Origin: Maniola hyperantus
Lineage: Eukaryota; Arthropoda; Insecta; Lepidoptera; Nymphalidae
Assembly: GCF_902806685.2 (NCBI RefSeq)
Contig: NC_048553.1
Coordinates: forward strand, 1,054,001 to 1,118,000
Reading direction: 5' to 3'
DNA length: 64,000 nucleotides
The notes under the pieces are model-generated. The model was given only the letters and a program-made list of their open reading frames with translations, ran no database searches and was not told the DNA's origin. Shown here one piece after another: positions 44,016 to 58,000 of the stretch (the stretch's first letter is position 1; each line of letters opens with the position of its first letter). The position numbers were made by a program, and so were the translations under genes.

Positions 44016-45920
44016 AAGTGCTAAGAGAGTTTTGTCGCACTGACAAGTACCTATTCATCTTCATATAATGCGTAAAAAATGACTGTTCACGCGTCATTTT
44101 AACTTTGTGTCAGATTTTATGTCAAAAAAGTGTACGATTTTAGTCCTTATTTTAAAGGCAGTGTGGATCCCCATTAATTCTTAACTGCAAAGTTTGGAAC
44201 GTCGTCGGCGCAAAGTTGCCTGTCTGTTGATATTCTACCTACAGGTTATTTTTTGGAGAGTTTGTTCTACTATCGTACCGCAAGACATCGTCAAGAAATG
44301 TACCCATCATCATCATCATGATCAACCCATCACCGGCCCACCACAGAGCACGGGTCTCCTCTCAGAGTGAGAAGGGTTTTGGCCATAGTCTACCACGCTG
44401 GCCATGTGCGGATTGGTAGACTTCACACACCTTTGAGAACATTACCCATGTACCCAACAATGTACCCATATGTAGTCTAAATTCCACGGACATGGACAAA
44501 GCGTTTTGCCTCCTCGTTTCTAATTCGAATCGCTAGGTCCTAAATAAAGCTGACTCATTTGAAGGCTTGCGTTTACGATCCCGCGTGCCACGAAGGATTG
44601 TGCGAGGTATAGTTTGAGAACCACCGATGCTAGGTATAATAATACTATGTACAAAAGATTCCAAATTCCATAAGGACGCTTGAATTATATAAAAACTAGC
44701 GGACTGATGCCCGCGATTTCGTCCATGTGGATTTAGGTTTTCAAAAATCCCGTGGGAACTTTTTGATTTTCTGAAATAAATAGTAGCCTGATATGTCACT
44801 CTCTAGGCATATGCAACAGGTAGTAAAAAAAAAATACTGCTCTGCCATATTGAATTTTTTTTTGGTTTAAAAAATTTATAGCCAGTGTACCTCGGGATGA
44901 TGTAAGGAATTCTAAGAAATCCCATACATCCGAATCTGTTCAGGGATTTAGTAGTCATGGTAAATTAAATAAACCCTAAAAATAGACTTTTTGGCCGGAA
45001 AAATCACGTCGACCCGTTGCGAAGTGTTGAAGGACAAACAAACACACTTTCGCATTTGTAATATGGGTAAAATTCATCAGACATACGTATTCTACAGACG
45101 ATTTCTTATTACACAAAATCGGCTAAGGGCTGGTTTACTGCTGAAATGCTGCTGAATACACTTCCCTTTTTTGGCTTTGCTTTAGGTAAAAAATTACTAG
45201 TTTAAATTGCATTTGTTATGTATTCCATATGAGAAGCGACCGAGTAATCTGCTGTGCGATACATTTGACATAATTGGGATGGTGCCTATGTCAATTAATT
45301 ATTGGTAACTAGCTGTTGCCCGCGACTTCCGTCCGCGTCCCGCGGAAACGGTGTTTTTCTCGTGGATTTACCAAAAAATTCCTTCATGCAAACCTTGTCC
45401 TGACAATCAAAAAGAGCAAAAAATTATTGAATAATTTAGTGCAGTGCGGAAGTTCCATACACATAGACAATTGAATAGAGCATCTACCAAAATTCGTATA
45501 ATATCGACGTCCCGCATTTTAAATCATCGATTTGACTAAAAAAGTACTACGAAGTTATATATCACATCTATGTATTTCATACAAGCTCACATACCAAGCG
45601 AGCGCGAGCGTCTTGACAAAAAAAACTTGTAAAAAAGTCTTGATAAAAAGTTGCTGATTTGACTAGTAGGCACCATACCTATTGGTTATTCCTAGATTAT
45701 AAGAACTTAGTTTTAGTCTAGCTCTAATTCCATTACGAAATGTGATTTTTGGCTCATCGGTTTGAAATAAATAATTATATGTTGCGTAAATTGTTTGTTT
45801 TGTATATCAATTAAATCGCTTTATGTCATTTAAATATTATTCTATCATAAATCATAAGCATTTTCAATACGCAATTAAATTGTTTTTATGTGATTGAAAT
45901 TTCCAATTTGTGTTACACTT

Positions 45921-46111
45921 CTTGCATTTCACGAAGGCCACTGACTCATGCTTGTGTTTAAGTCGTATCGGTATACGTAAGGTACACTAAATGTGTGCGT
46001 TTGACAGCGCTTGCTCGCGACTGATTGGTCCGACATGCACGCACACTTACGCAATGACCATGTAAACGACGTTACCACAAGTAAAGTTCACTCGCCTTCG
46101 TGAATTGCAAG
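45921..46111. mobile_element. MITE with CTTGCATTTCACGAAGGC ends
   Basis: 191 bp with 18-bp inverted ends (one mismatch). No clear target duplication. Lies between Acf and the COX7B-like gene. Confidence 0.7.
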
Positions 46112-46777
46112 AGCTGTATTACAATTTATATTTTTTGTGAAACATAGAGCATTCCTATAGGAACGTAGATAGTTGTCAATTTTCATGTATCAATGTTCTT
46201 TTTTGTCTGCAATTATTATTATTTATTAATGTAATTTATAGTTTTATAATAATTTATATGTTTAGCAATAAAGCACCTGAAACGATTTTTTCGTTTTAAT
46301 TCTTTTATTGTGTACTAGCTGCCCCGGCGAACTTCGTACCGCCTTACAGTCGATTCTTTTTAAATTTTTCTCCATAAGAACCATCCACCAAGAATTAGCG
46401 AAATCGGTTCAGCGGTTCTAGAGATTTGCGATGAGCAACACATTTAGTGTTTCATTTTTATATTATAGATTTATCATCATCATGAGCTGGCTCACTACAG
46501 AGCACGGGTCTTCTCTCAGTATAAGAGGGGTTTGACCATAGTCCACCACACTAGCAAAGTGGGGATTTGTAGACTTTACACACCTTTGAGAACATTATGG
46601 AGATTGGAAACCTCTCAATGCAGGTTTCCTCACAATGTTTTCCTTTAATATAATATGATGCACAACTCTCAAAAGTTAGAATGTGTCCCTGGTTAGATAA
46701 AAGCATATTGTAACAGTCACTTTGCATGATTTTTGAGGTTGATATCAAATAAAAAGACTGTTTAGCTAGGACATGAT

Positions 46778-46783
46778 TTTATT
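46778..46783 (-). terminator. Polyadenylation signal of the 76-residue gene
   Basis: AATAAA on the minus strand lies about 45 bases past the stop codon, a normal distance for a short insect 3' UTR. Confidence 0.55.
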
Positions 46784-46827
46784 TACGCTTACAAATAATT
46801 TAACTTTGATACAAGAATGTTAAAAGT

Positions 46828-48123
46828 TCAATGGTGTGACGCAGCTTCCTTCTTCCTCATCTCTGCCCACTTGCTAACATTCTCAGGCGAGTTCGCTGCA
46901 AAATACAAATTGAAGATTATATTGGCACTTGAATGACATTGGCAGGGGGGCGCTGTTGGAGAACAAAGGCTTAGAATATTCAAACAAGAACAAAGGGGAC
47001 ACTTGACGACAACGTTAGTTCCGATTTTCGCCACGCGCCAAGATAGCCTTGTTGCACTGTAATTCCTTTAATAAACTAATACAAGCAGTATATATAATAT
47101 CTGTCAACGGCTTTACTAACTCCATTGAAAAAGGACCCCGGATGGGTTCGAAACTAGTCAGGCTAACGTTGACTAAATACGTGAGTTAAGCCGTTGACAG
47201 ATATTATATATAATGGAAATCACTCATGATAGTTTAAACGATAATACAAGCAGTGTGGCTGGTTCTGTTCTACACAATCTCAAAACTAAAATGACAGGTC
47301 TAGATCTAACACTGCCTTTCATACTGTTCTTAACAAAAAAGGGATAGCACTATGGATTCAAATAATTGTCAATTTAGTTTACTTTGGAAATTGGGTACAA
47401 CAGAATTGATTACAGTGATAGGTCAAGATGTCAACCTTCTATTCCTTCCTGTTTTGTAGTGGTCCTGGTTGTTGAGACCAACAAAATATCACAATGAGTG
47501 ACAGAGACAGCTCTAAGAAACTGAAATCTCTTTCAAAAGTTTAAATTCCTGCTAAGTACCTACTATAAATATTCGGTGAACTACAAAAACATCTCCAGCT
47601 AACACCTCGCAACCCAACGCACAGAGAAAAATATTTACATAATAAATAAATTAAATTAAATAATACAATATAATCTATCAGTACCCTTATTATTAATGCG
47701 AAAGTGTTTGTTTGTTGGTTTGGTAGTTTATTGGTTGGTCCTTCAATCATGTCGCAACGGATTGACGTGATTTTTTGCATGGGTATAGGTAAAGACCTAG
47801 AGAGTGACATAGGCTACTTTTTATCCCGGAAAATCGAAGAGTTCCCATGGGATTTTCAAAACCTAATTCCACGCGGACGAAGTCGCGGGCATAAGCTAGT
47901 ATTCCATAAATTTATCCCTGTATTCCAGTGAATATAAGTAATATTCTTAGTAATATTTACCTAGTTTGTGGATCTTGTAGAACACTGGAGTAGCAACAGC
48001 GATTCCGATCATCCAGTAGCGCCAAATCCACTGGTTCTGTACATAATACTTGAAGGGGAACTGCGCGATTTTGGCGCTGATGGTGTAGGGATACTTCATG
48101 GGGCGGGCGGGAGAGTCTGACAT
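46828..48123 (-). CDS. 76-residue single-pass mitochondrial-type protein, CG7630/COX7B-like
   Basis: Two exons, 47961-48123 and 46828-46895, encode 76 residues beginning MSDSPARPMKYPYT. A basic/aromatic N-terminal part (AKIAQFPFKYYVQNQWIWRY) leads into one hydrophobic helix (about residues 34-48) and then a polar tail ending in HH and a stop. Size, topology and the LANSPENVSKWAEMR tail fit the fly CG7630 family, reported as the insect counterpart of cytochrome c oxidase subunit COX7B; I rely on memory for that, so the function is less certain than the gene. There is no cleavable presequence. It is head to head with Klp98A. A possible AATAAA on the minus strand lies at 46783-46778. Confidence 0.72.
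47083..47245. repeat. Foldback repeat (ATATCTGTCAACGGCTT ...)
   Basis: ATATCTGTCAACGGCTTTAC and GTTAAGCCGTTGACAGATAT form inverted arms about 70 bp apart. A relative in opposite orientation, containing a poly(C) run, lies at about 26905-27150. Confidence 0.6.
47680..47901 (+). mobile_element. Helitron-like family 2 in the COX7B-like gene intron
   Basis: Runs TACCCTTATTATTAATGCG to GCATAAGCTAG/T with the hairpin near the end. Confidence 0.7.
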
Positions 48124-49064
48124 TCTGGCTGCTTCACTGTAGAGCTGTAAGGCAAAACCCGACACTTATGTAACAACTAAATTTTGTTTTACTAATATGA
48201 ACAATATTAATTAAATTAAATATGTAAGTATTTATAGTAATTTCAAGCGAAACCTTTTTAAAATCAAAAAGAAAATAAAGTAAAAGTTAATAAAAAATTG
48301 AAAAATTCTAACCTTTTTCACGCGACCCACGAATGACAGAAGTAGATTATTGACACTTGACAGATCGTGACAGAAGATCGAAATCATATGTCATGTGACA
48401 GATGACTGTATTGTTGCCAGATGATGTGCAAATCCATGGCAAATCCTTCCTCTAGTCTCTGCCCTTACCTTTCTTAAGAGTCCCTAACTTGTATAAATCT
48501 TGTATATAACGCGCAAAATTTAACTCCTCACGCACTATTTTAACTGTTTGTGTCAAATTTCATGTCAAAAGTACGATTTTAGTCCTTATTATAAAGGTAA
48601 ATGAACCGCACTATGAACATGATAGTTGAACCATAGAGTCAAAATGGCGCGTGAGGAGTCATTTTGTACTATGTTTTGTACCGACTAACTAGTTACCTAG
48701 GTATACGACGCAGCTGCTCTTACGTGAAAAACATCAAAATATGAATTGTGTGAAAACATAAAAATTGCATTTTAATTGTGGATATAAAGTAATTTTTGAA
48801 GTATAAAATGTAACAATTGTTGAAAAAAGCCTCAGAAAAAAAAGCCTTGATCATAGACAAATGTATCATCACAGATATCCAATAATGCTATCTATCGTTA
48901 TGACAAATCAGTGTCAAAAATTCAAAACGTCAAATTGTTTTTTGTGACAAATGTCAATTTTCAATTAACAATTTTCAATTTGATTTGCTTTGTGGTGTTG
49001 TGTTCGCATTTTAAGTGAAAGAAATTAATAAAAATCTCAGTTAGTGATAATATAATGTGTGAAA
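48124..49064. promoter_or_regulatory. Divergent intergenic region, COX7B-like gene and Klp98A
   Basis: The start codons of the two genes lie 941 bp apart. The interval holds an inverted-repeat element (about 48521-48660) of which a relative occurs at about 44075-44165. AT-rich sequence around 48,900-49,060 probably holds the Klp98A 5' UTR and promoter. No defined promoter motif is clear. Confidence 0.5.
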
Positions 49065-52000
49065 ATGGCCTCGGTAAAAGTGGCTGTAAGGGTGCGCCCA
49101 TTCAATCAAAGGTGAGCAGGTCCACAAGTCATATAAAATGTATTTGCAATAAGTCATTGTACTGGCCTATTGCCCGTAATAACATCTTTGTATCTTCTAA
49201 TACAGCTATGCATGAATTAGTATGTATATAATTTGCATACAGTTTTGTAATAGTATTATAATTATGGTCAAAGTTTAGGGCATCGTGAACAGAACCTAGG
49301 TTTTTGAAAGTGCACAAAAAACAATGATGTCATTAAACGGCAATGACTTTCACGGTTCGAGTGCATTTAGAACACAAACTGTACCTCCGCACTCCATTTA
49401 AATGAAAGTTGCCGAAATTATGTTAAAAAAAATGTGGCCTACATGCAGCCAACTTCATTAGTATTGATATGGGAAAGCATCTTGTGAATGTTTATGCATT
49501 GTTTACAAACATACACACATACAATGCTAACAATTTTTTTCTATTATTTGTTTACATTGATCATTGGACAGTTATTCTTTACTAGCTGATGCCTGCGACT
49601 TTCTCCCTGTGGATTTAGTTTTTTTTAATCCTGTGGAAACTCTTTGATTTTCCGGGATAAAAAGTAGCCTATGTCACTATCCAGATCTTTATCTATACCC
49701 TCACAAAAAATCACATCAATCTGTTAAACCGTTGCGACATGATTGAAGGACAAACCAATAAACCAACAAACAAACACACTTTCACGTTTATAATAATGGT
49801 TCATAATATTGTGAATTGAATCTTTAAAAAGAGCAACCGCCGAGGTTCTTGCCAGTCTTATCAGTAGGAAGGGCACTCTGAAACATTGGTAGATCCATTT
49901 GACGATTCAAAAGTACTTGTAAAAGTTTATTTGAATGAAAATATTTCTATTCTTTACTTTCAACAATTTCAACAAAATAAAATAAACCAAGTTTTGTTGT
50001 TTTAAAAAGAATAGAATCTCGCGGTACTCCACTCCGTCTGTGGGTGTTACGCCTTAATACAAAAGATAATATATTCATCTAATAAAAACTAGATTTCTGT
50101 GTTATTAGGAAAATGTCACATTTAAAATCTGGAACAATTTGCATGTCATGTATATATTTAGTCTATAAGTTCTATATTGTAAGACTTCTTATCACATTAC
50201 TATGTAGCCATAGTCATGAAATTACAATAAATGATAGTTTATTTGAGTACATAAAAACCTGAATTATAAAATTGCTAAAAAAAATTATAAGTAAAGTAGG
50301 TATTATAATCTGCTTCAAAGGTCAAAGAATATTAGATTTTAAAGGTCAAATTATTTTCCATTTTAAGTACTTAACATAATGACAAGCTTGAATTACCAGT
50401 AGGGCGATTGTCTAAAACCTGCATCAATCATTATTACAATCTCAATTGTTCTTATTGGCTGAATTTGTGCGATTCTTGTTGCAACAATGCATTGTGGCCA
50501 ATAGTGAGCAATCATTAACAAATCAGAGATGATTGCGATCGTGATATTGTAGCTGTCCAACAACCGCGATAGGGCCACTGGAATATGCAAGATTAGATTA
50601 AAAGTATATAAATATTACAGTTCAATAACTTTTAATCCAACAACAATAACATCCTTAGTTTATTCTAATACATACTCAGTTCACTATGTTCTTGTGACCT
50701 AGATAGGTTTGATGGTATGATGACCGCTAAACTTCATTTCTAAGAAAACATGCGATGATGATGATGATGAGTCACCCATGCATATGTTTTACGTAGCGGC
50801 CCCTTACCCAGCATGTCTTACTCAACCAGCAGATCTAAGTCAAAGTCAAAGCCAAAAATAATTTGAATGTTTCTTGCAGAGAGAGGGATATGAACGCCAA
50901 GTTGATTGTCCAAATGGAAGGGAAGAAGACGAGACTGCTCACTGTCAAAGTAAGTTGAATTCATCATGATCAACCCATCGCCGGACTACAGAGCATGAGT
51001 CTCCTCTCGGAGTGAGAAGGGTTTTTGGCCATAGTCTACCATGCTGGTCAAGTGCAGATTGGCAGACTTAACACACTGTTGAGAACATTATGGAAAATTC
51101 TCAGGCATGTAGGTTTCCTCACTGTCTTTTCCTTCACCGCTAAAGACAGAGATATTTAATTACTTAACACACACATAACTCTGAAAAGTTAGAGGTGTGT
51201 GCCCGAGATTGAACCCCCGACCTCCGATTAGGAGGTGGACGGCCTAACCACTAGGCTATCACAGCTATTACAATGTTAAGTAACAGGCGATTCCATCCAC
51301 AGAATAGCAAAGAGCAAAACGATGGCAGCCGGGAGAAGTTCAAGGACTTCACTTTCGACCACTCCTACTGGTCCTACGACAGCGCGGACGCACAGTACGC
51401 GTCCCAAGAACAGGTGAGTGACGTACTGAATCCGCGCCGAAACCTTACCAAAACTGTACTGAAACCGCGCTGAAACCGTACCGATATTTCGCCGAAAACG
51501 TACCGAAACCGCGCTGAAACCTTACCGAAACTGTACTGAAACCGCGCTGGCACCGTACCGATACTTCGCCGAAAACGTACCGAAACCGCGCTGAAACCTT
51601 ACCGAAACTGTACTGAAACCGCGCTGGCACCGTACCGATACTTCGCCGAAAACGTACCGTAATCGCACCGAACCCTCACTGAAACTGTACCGATACCTCG
51701 CCGAAAACGCGCTGGAATCTCACTGAAATGTATGTATCCACATATACCGCTGGGTCTGGGCAGGAATTATTGTGTACATCGACCATTGCAAAGAGATTTC
51801 GGCTTCGTAGAACGTTGTCTCTGTCACTCATACTTATGTGACGTTTTGTCGGTCTCAAGGAGAGAGACAACGCTCTACGAAACCGCTATCTCTTTTTAAA
51901 GGACGGTGCATCTTTCCTGCCTGGAACTGTAACTTATTAGAGCTATCAAGGCTGTTAAGGCAACTAATTCCCAAACTTTCTTATCAGTATCTTTCTTATC

Positions 52001-55000
52001 AGTGCGTAAAAAGCCTTACTCTACAAATTAACAGACTTGAAATTTCAACAGATAAGATTCGCAGTCGCAAGATGCTCGAGATCGTATCAAAGTTATGTAA
52101 ATTAAATTCAAATTAGTATTCAACAATTTTTAATTTAAGTAGGTATATTACGAAGCAAATTGCTAAATTCTCTTTGCAAATATTTCCGCTTTGTATCTGT
52201 GTCGGTCCGTCCCAATCTTTTCATTGCGATGCCGAGTAAAAACTGCACGCTTTTTTGGGCGTCAAACTTTACAAAAAACTACACTTGCGACTTCGTCCGC
52301 GTGATTTTAGGTTTTTAAAAATCCCGTGGGAACACTTTAATTTTCCGGGATAAAAAGTAGCCTATGTCACTCTCCAGGTGACATACCCGTTCTATACCCG
52401 CATGCAAAAAATCACGTCAATCGGTTGCTCTGTTGCGACGTGATTAAAGGACAAAGCAACAAACCAATAAACCAACAAATAAACACACTTTCGCATTTAT
52501 AATATGGGTACGGATTGTATCTATCTCTGGCCGCCCCATTCCTTTCATTATGATGCCGAGCAAAAACTGCACGCTTTTTTGAGCATCAAACTTTACAAAA
52601 AACTACACTTTTGTTATTCGAAATTACGGTCGACCTGCAATACTCAGCTGTCATTTCTGCTTTCGCGATTTACCTAAATTATTATCTTATGAGAGGACGC
52701 TGATTTTCATGAGTGAAACAGAACTCAAAACTTAATAGAGTATTAAATCCTTCTTATAATATAATAAATCTTATAATCCTTTAAAAAAAACTATCAAATT
52801 TTTATTTCAGAATCGAATTATTAGTTCATAAGGTGATTACACTCCACTAACTCTCAAACTAAATAAATATTTCTAAATAAAGTGGATGAAGAGTTGATAA
52901 ATTGCCGTCTATTGTTAAAAACGAAATGAAAGAATTGTAAAGCGTGTAAAAGGACAAGAAAAAGACAAATCATAATAATCTATGAATCAACACGATTCGT
53001 CTTTCTTGTGTTAACTCATACGTATTTCGAATAATAATGACTTAGGTATACACTCGTACACGATACCCTTATCAGCATGGAAATGAAACAGGGTTTTCAC
53101 TGATAAAACGTACATATATGACCATTTGCTTCACGATCGCGAGACGCCCTTGATGTTAGTGTCAAGGCTACCTCGCGAATCTGTTGAATCAGTCTGTCAT
53201 TATGTTTGTACAATATAATGAATGGGTATCATTGTACCATGCGGTTCACAGGTTATCATTTCCGGTGTTTATTTATACATAGAATCCATAGAATCTCCAT
53301 GGTTTGCTAAAATGTTCTTTCGATATATAAAAAATGTGAAATAAAAAAAAATTCAAAAAATAAATAAATACCGACTTGAATAACTAGAAACACTAAAAAG
53401 TAAAAAATAATTTAATTTATTACCCAATATATTATGTATACAAGAGTTATTGTAGTTCTATAGTAATATTTTTGGAGCCGGTGCCAATTAGCCGCACAAA
53501 CCGTCTATCTACTCTTCATATTGTTTTGTGACTCCACATTGGCACCTCACTGGCACCGACTCCAAAGAATATTGCCTAGTAGCCTATGTGTTAATCCAGG
53601 GTATAATCTATCTCCATTCCAAATTTCATCCAAATCCGTTCAGCCGTTTTTGCGTGATTGAGTAACAAACATCCACACTTTCACATTTATAATGTTAGTA
53701 GGATTTAGAAGAAGAATCTGTTTTGAATTTTTAACCGACTTCTCGGTTCGTCGTTTGACCACACGCAGCTAGCATCTACTTTTATAATTTCGTGATTCAT
53801 ACGCGGACCTAATATACTTCTGGTTAAATCAATTTAAAGACTGAATTTTAATATTATATTCGCTAACTCTAGTAGTAGTTAGAATAAAGTAAGTAAACCG
53901 TAGCGTGCAATAATAATAAACTTGCAACTCCTACGCTACGCCTCGCGAAAGTGGGAAAGTCATTTGTGGGAATGAGTGTAATATTTTATAATAAAATCCC
54001 ACAAAATATTTTAGACTTGCCTTTACACAAGTTTAAAAAATCTATTAAAAAGTATGCTCTTAAAAAAAGCATATTATACAGTGGAAGACTATGTGAATGA
54101 TAAGAAAGCTTGGATTTGAGTCGCTCCAGCAATGCGCGGGGCTGCAATTGCTTGTACAGTATGGTATAATAATATTGTAAATTGAGCACTTGACAAGAGC
54201 AACCGCCGAGTTTCTTGCTGGTTCTTCTCGGTAGGAACGGCATTCCAAACCAGTGGTAAATTAAACTGGTTAACGATTCAAAAGCACTTGTAATAAGTCT
54301 ACTTGAATAAAAATATATTCTATTCTATTCTATTCTAATAGCATTGAGGTCAAAGTATAATGCAGTGACGTCACGGCTGCAGTGTCTGCGAGACATGAGT
54401 CACCCATCCAAATTGAACTCTTAAACGGAAGTTTGGCTTTTGGATCAATTATTATTTATATTAATATCCGTTGCATATAGAACTGTGAGCGGACCGCGTA
54501 TTGCTTTATAGTTTTACTAGATGATATCCGCGACTTCGTCCGCGTGGATTTAGGTTTTTGAAAATCCCGTGGGAACTCTTTGATTTTCCGGGATAAAAAG
54601 TAGCCTATGTCCTTCCCCGGAATGCAAGCTATCGCTGTACCAAATCGTCAAAATCGGTTGAACGGATGGGCCGTGAAAGGCGAGCAGACAGACAGACAGA
54701 CAGACGGACAGACAGACACACTTTCACGTTTATAATATTAGTATGGATACCAATGTCTAGCTTATGCTTCGTCCGCGTGGACTACACAAATTTCAAACCC
54801 GTATTTCACCCCCTTAGTTACACCCTGTATACCTACTTAATGTACAAACCCAAGAACCGGAAACCTTTCTAATTACCTCTCGAATTAAAACATCACTTGA
54901 TGACGCAGCAATATAATGGTTTGGTGGTTTTGAGTGTTTTGAGCCCAAGTGGAAACGGCTAATTATGGTAAAATTGTCGAGCAGAAATAGAACGAGGAAA

Positions 55001-58000
55001 ACGATTAGGGAATATTGCTTTGTTGGCAAGTCTGCATAATGTTAATGTGAAACATGTTTATAACTAGCTTATGCCCGCGACTTCAGCCGCGTGGACTACT
55101 GTTGGGGTTGGTGCCAATGAGGCGCCATTGTGGAGTCTCATAAAAATATGAAGTATAGACGATTCGCGCAACTAATAAGCTAATTGGGACCGGCACCAAA
55201 AATATTGTTATAGAACTATATTAACTCTCGTATACATAATATATTCGGTATTTAAGTTTAATTAATTTTTTTTACATATTATCTAGCTGATCTGTGCCGT
55301 CTTCGCTCGAGTGGCATGTTTGATAATTCTTTCTATCTATGTTATGGAATAAACCCATGTTTCTAGAGCCAGAGGTTAGCTGTACATTGATGTGTTGTTG
55401 ACGAAATTAGAATAAATTAACGTAACTACAAGAATTTATCTAACAATAACTCGAAACCTGTTCTTATTCAACAGGACTGTTTTCGAGCGCGTTCAAGCGC
55501 GTCCCGTACAAACGAAGTTTGAAGCTCATTAAGTCATTAAAGTCAATGTAGACAAATATGATAGGCAATGAACCAAAAGCTTAATTTGCTATAATCCGCT
55601 GAAACAGATCAAATCTGTATGATGCAACATGCTGCATGCGAAGTGCACCTCCCGCCCTCCCACTGCTAACCATGCAGGAAAAAGCAGCCACTAGGCAAGC
55701 AATTCGCACCACCACACAAATCCCAAAACACACTCGACGCACGTTTCGCCCCGACACCGGAGAATCCTCAGGAGATGTAGACCTTACAATGCACAATTGA
55801 GTGTGTTTTGGGATTTGTTTGGTGCTGCGTGGTGGTGGTGCGTATTGCTTGCCTGGTGGCTGCTTTTTCCTGCATGGTTAGAAGTGGGAGGGCGGGCGGT
55901 GCATTTCGCATGCTGCATGTTGCACCATACAGATTTGACCTGTTTCAGCGGATTATAGCCAATGAAGCTTTTGGTTCATTGTATATCATGGACTTCAGCA
56001 AAGTAACGCCTGCGCTTCTATACAACAAATATGATAGGATGTTCTATATTCTTTATCTGTGTCTGAGGTTTGTCAGACAAACGTGAGATTGTGAGATTAC
56101 GTTATCTATACTAATACTAGCAGACACGCCCCGGCGTCGCTCGGGTGGGATTTTAAAAATCGGCGTGGGGATGGAATTTCCAAAAAATCCTGAAACATAT
56201 ATTTCTTCTTTTGCTAAAGGCAAATTTTCATGGCTTCTTTATTCTGAGAGGAGAATTTATGTTAATTCTGAATTTCCGCGAGCACTCAGGGTCTCAGGGA
56301 TGACTGTTTAGATAAACTTGAAAGGCGGTGTGGTGGACTATAGCCTAAACACTTCTCATTCTGAGAGGAGACCCTTGCTCAATGCCCGACGAAGGGTTTG
56401 ATATATTGATGAAGTCTGCATCATCACATGCGATCGCAGTCAAGGGCTAACTTGTCGAAAAATTCACTCAGAACCATTTATTTCCAGGTGTTCGCAGACT
56501 TGGGCCTGGACGTGATAGACAGCGCGTTCGAGGGCTACAATGCGTGCGTGTTCGCGTACGGACAGACCGGCAGCGGGAAGACGTTCACTATGATGGGATC
56601 ACCGGTAAGATGTGACGTCACAATCCCTCCATACACATCACACGATCAAGTTTACCGTTAAGTTTGCAGCGGACTTGAAGCGATTGATGGTAAACTTGAT
56701 CGTGTATGACCGGCGATAGAAAAACTAATGTTTATTTTCGTCCGTTACCTACTTATGCGTTCGCGTATCGTTCATCCCATTTAATATTGGCCATAAAAGG
56801 TTGAATTTCCAATTGCCAAATGTTCTTTTATGATGAAATTTTAATGTTTTGTCATTTTTTATAGGAAAAACATCAAATGTATTATGTTTCAGTTAAAGAT
56901 TATTATTTGTCGATAAAAAATCGGCCCTATAAATATTAATAAGTTTACAAACTCACCTGAGTCCAGCCGGTTTTTAGCTAAATATGTATATTTATAAGTA
57001 GATAATGCCTACGACTTCGTCCGCGTGGATTTAGGTTTTTAAAAATCCCGTGGGAACTCTTTAATTTTCCGGGATGTAAGCTATCTCTGTACCAAATTTC
57101 GTCAAAATCGGTTGAACGGATGGTCATTGAAAAGCTTGCAGACAGACGGACAGAGACAGGGTGACGATAGACAAACAGACGGACAGACAAACTTTCGCAT
57201 TTATAATATAGATGATGACCGCGACTTCGTCCGTGTGGATTAAGGTTTTTAAAAACTCTTTAATTTTCCGGGATGAAAAGTAGCATAATATGTCCTTCCC
57301 CGGGATGCTAACTAGAAAGAAAGAAAGATAAAAAGAAAAAACGCTTATATTTTAAAGCTGTGCCACACATTACCAGTTAAACCTACAGGTTAGGTTAGGT
57401 TAGTTGTTAACTCTGTAACCAACATCAAAATCGGTTAAACTGTTGGGCCGTGAAAAGCTAGCAAACAAACAGACACACTTTCGCATTTATAATATTAGTA
57501 TGGATAGATATCACTCACGACAGTTTAAACGCTAAGTTAACAAATCTCATTTCATGATATCTACCTCGTTGTCGCTTATGAGTCAGGCGAGATTATCTTC
57601 CGATCTTATTTTAATCAAATTAATGGATATACGTTCCTATTTTGGTCGGACAACTTCTTATTTTGGTGTCGGGTACAGGTTACGTAATAAGATTGTCAAG
57701 GTCGTTCGGACATTATGTTTATTAATGCATGAAAACTAGTAAATAGAATAATTATACGTAGAGACGCGTGTATCTAAGCTGTATTCCGATTCCCGAGTCC
57801 TGTCCTGACCCATATGCTGACGCCCGCGACTTCGTACGCGTGGATTTAGGTTTTTGAAAATCCCGTGGGAACTCTTTGATTTCCCGAGATAAAAAGTAGC
57901 CTATGTCACTCTCCAGGTCGTTATCTATACCTATTCAAAAAATCACGTCAATCCGTTACACCGTTGCGACGTGAAGGACAAACCAATAAACCAACAAACA

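Larger units (their letters stand above)
43729..46827. other. Convergent region between Acf and the COX7B-like gene
   Basis: Holds the Acf 3' UTR and many repeats. Possible plus-strand AATAAA signals lie at 44543-44548 and 46267-46272; which one Acf uses cannot be told. Repeats: 43870-44015, 44075-44165, SINE B fragments (44308-44455, 46472-46700), Helitron-like remnants (44695-45070, 45305-45345), MITE 45921-46111 and a CTAGCTGCCCCGGCGAACTT repeat (46316-46465). No gene was seen. Confidence 0.6.

Noticed and set aside
55581..56086. Paired short ORFs with a hydrophobic stretch
   Set aside because: They are mirror copies in the two arms of the long hairpin and match no known family.
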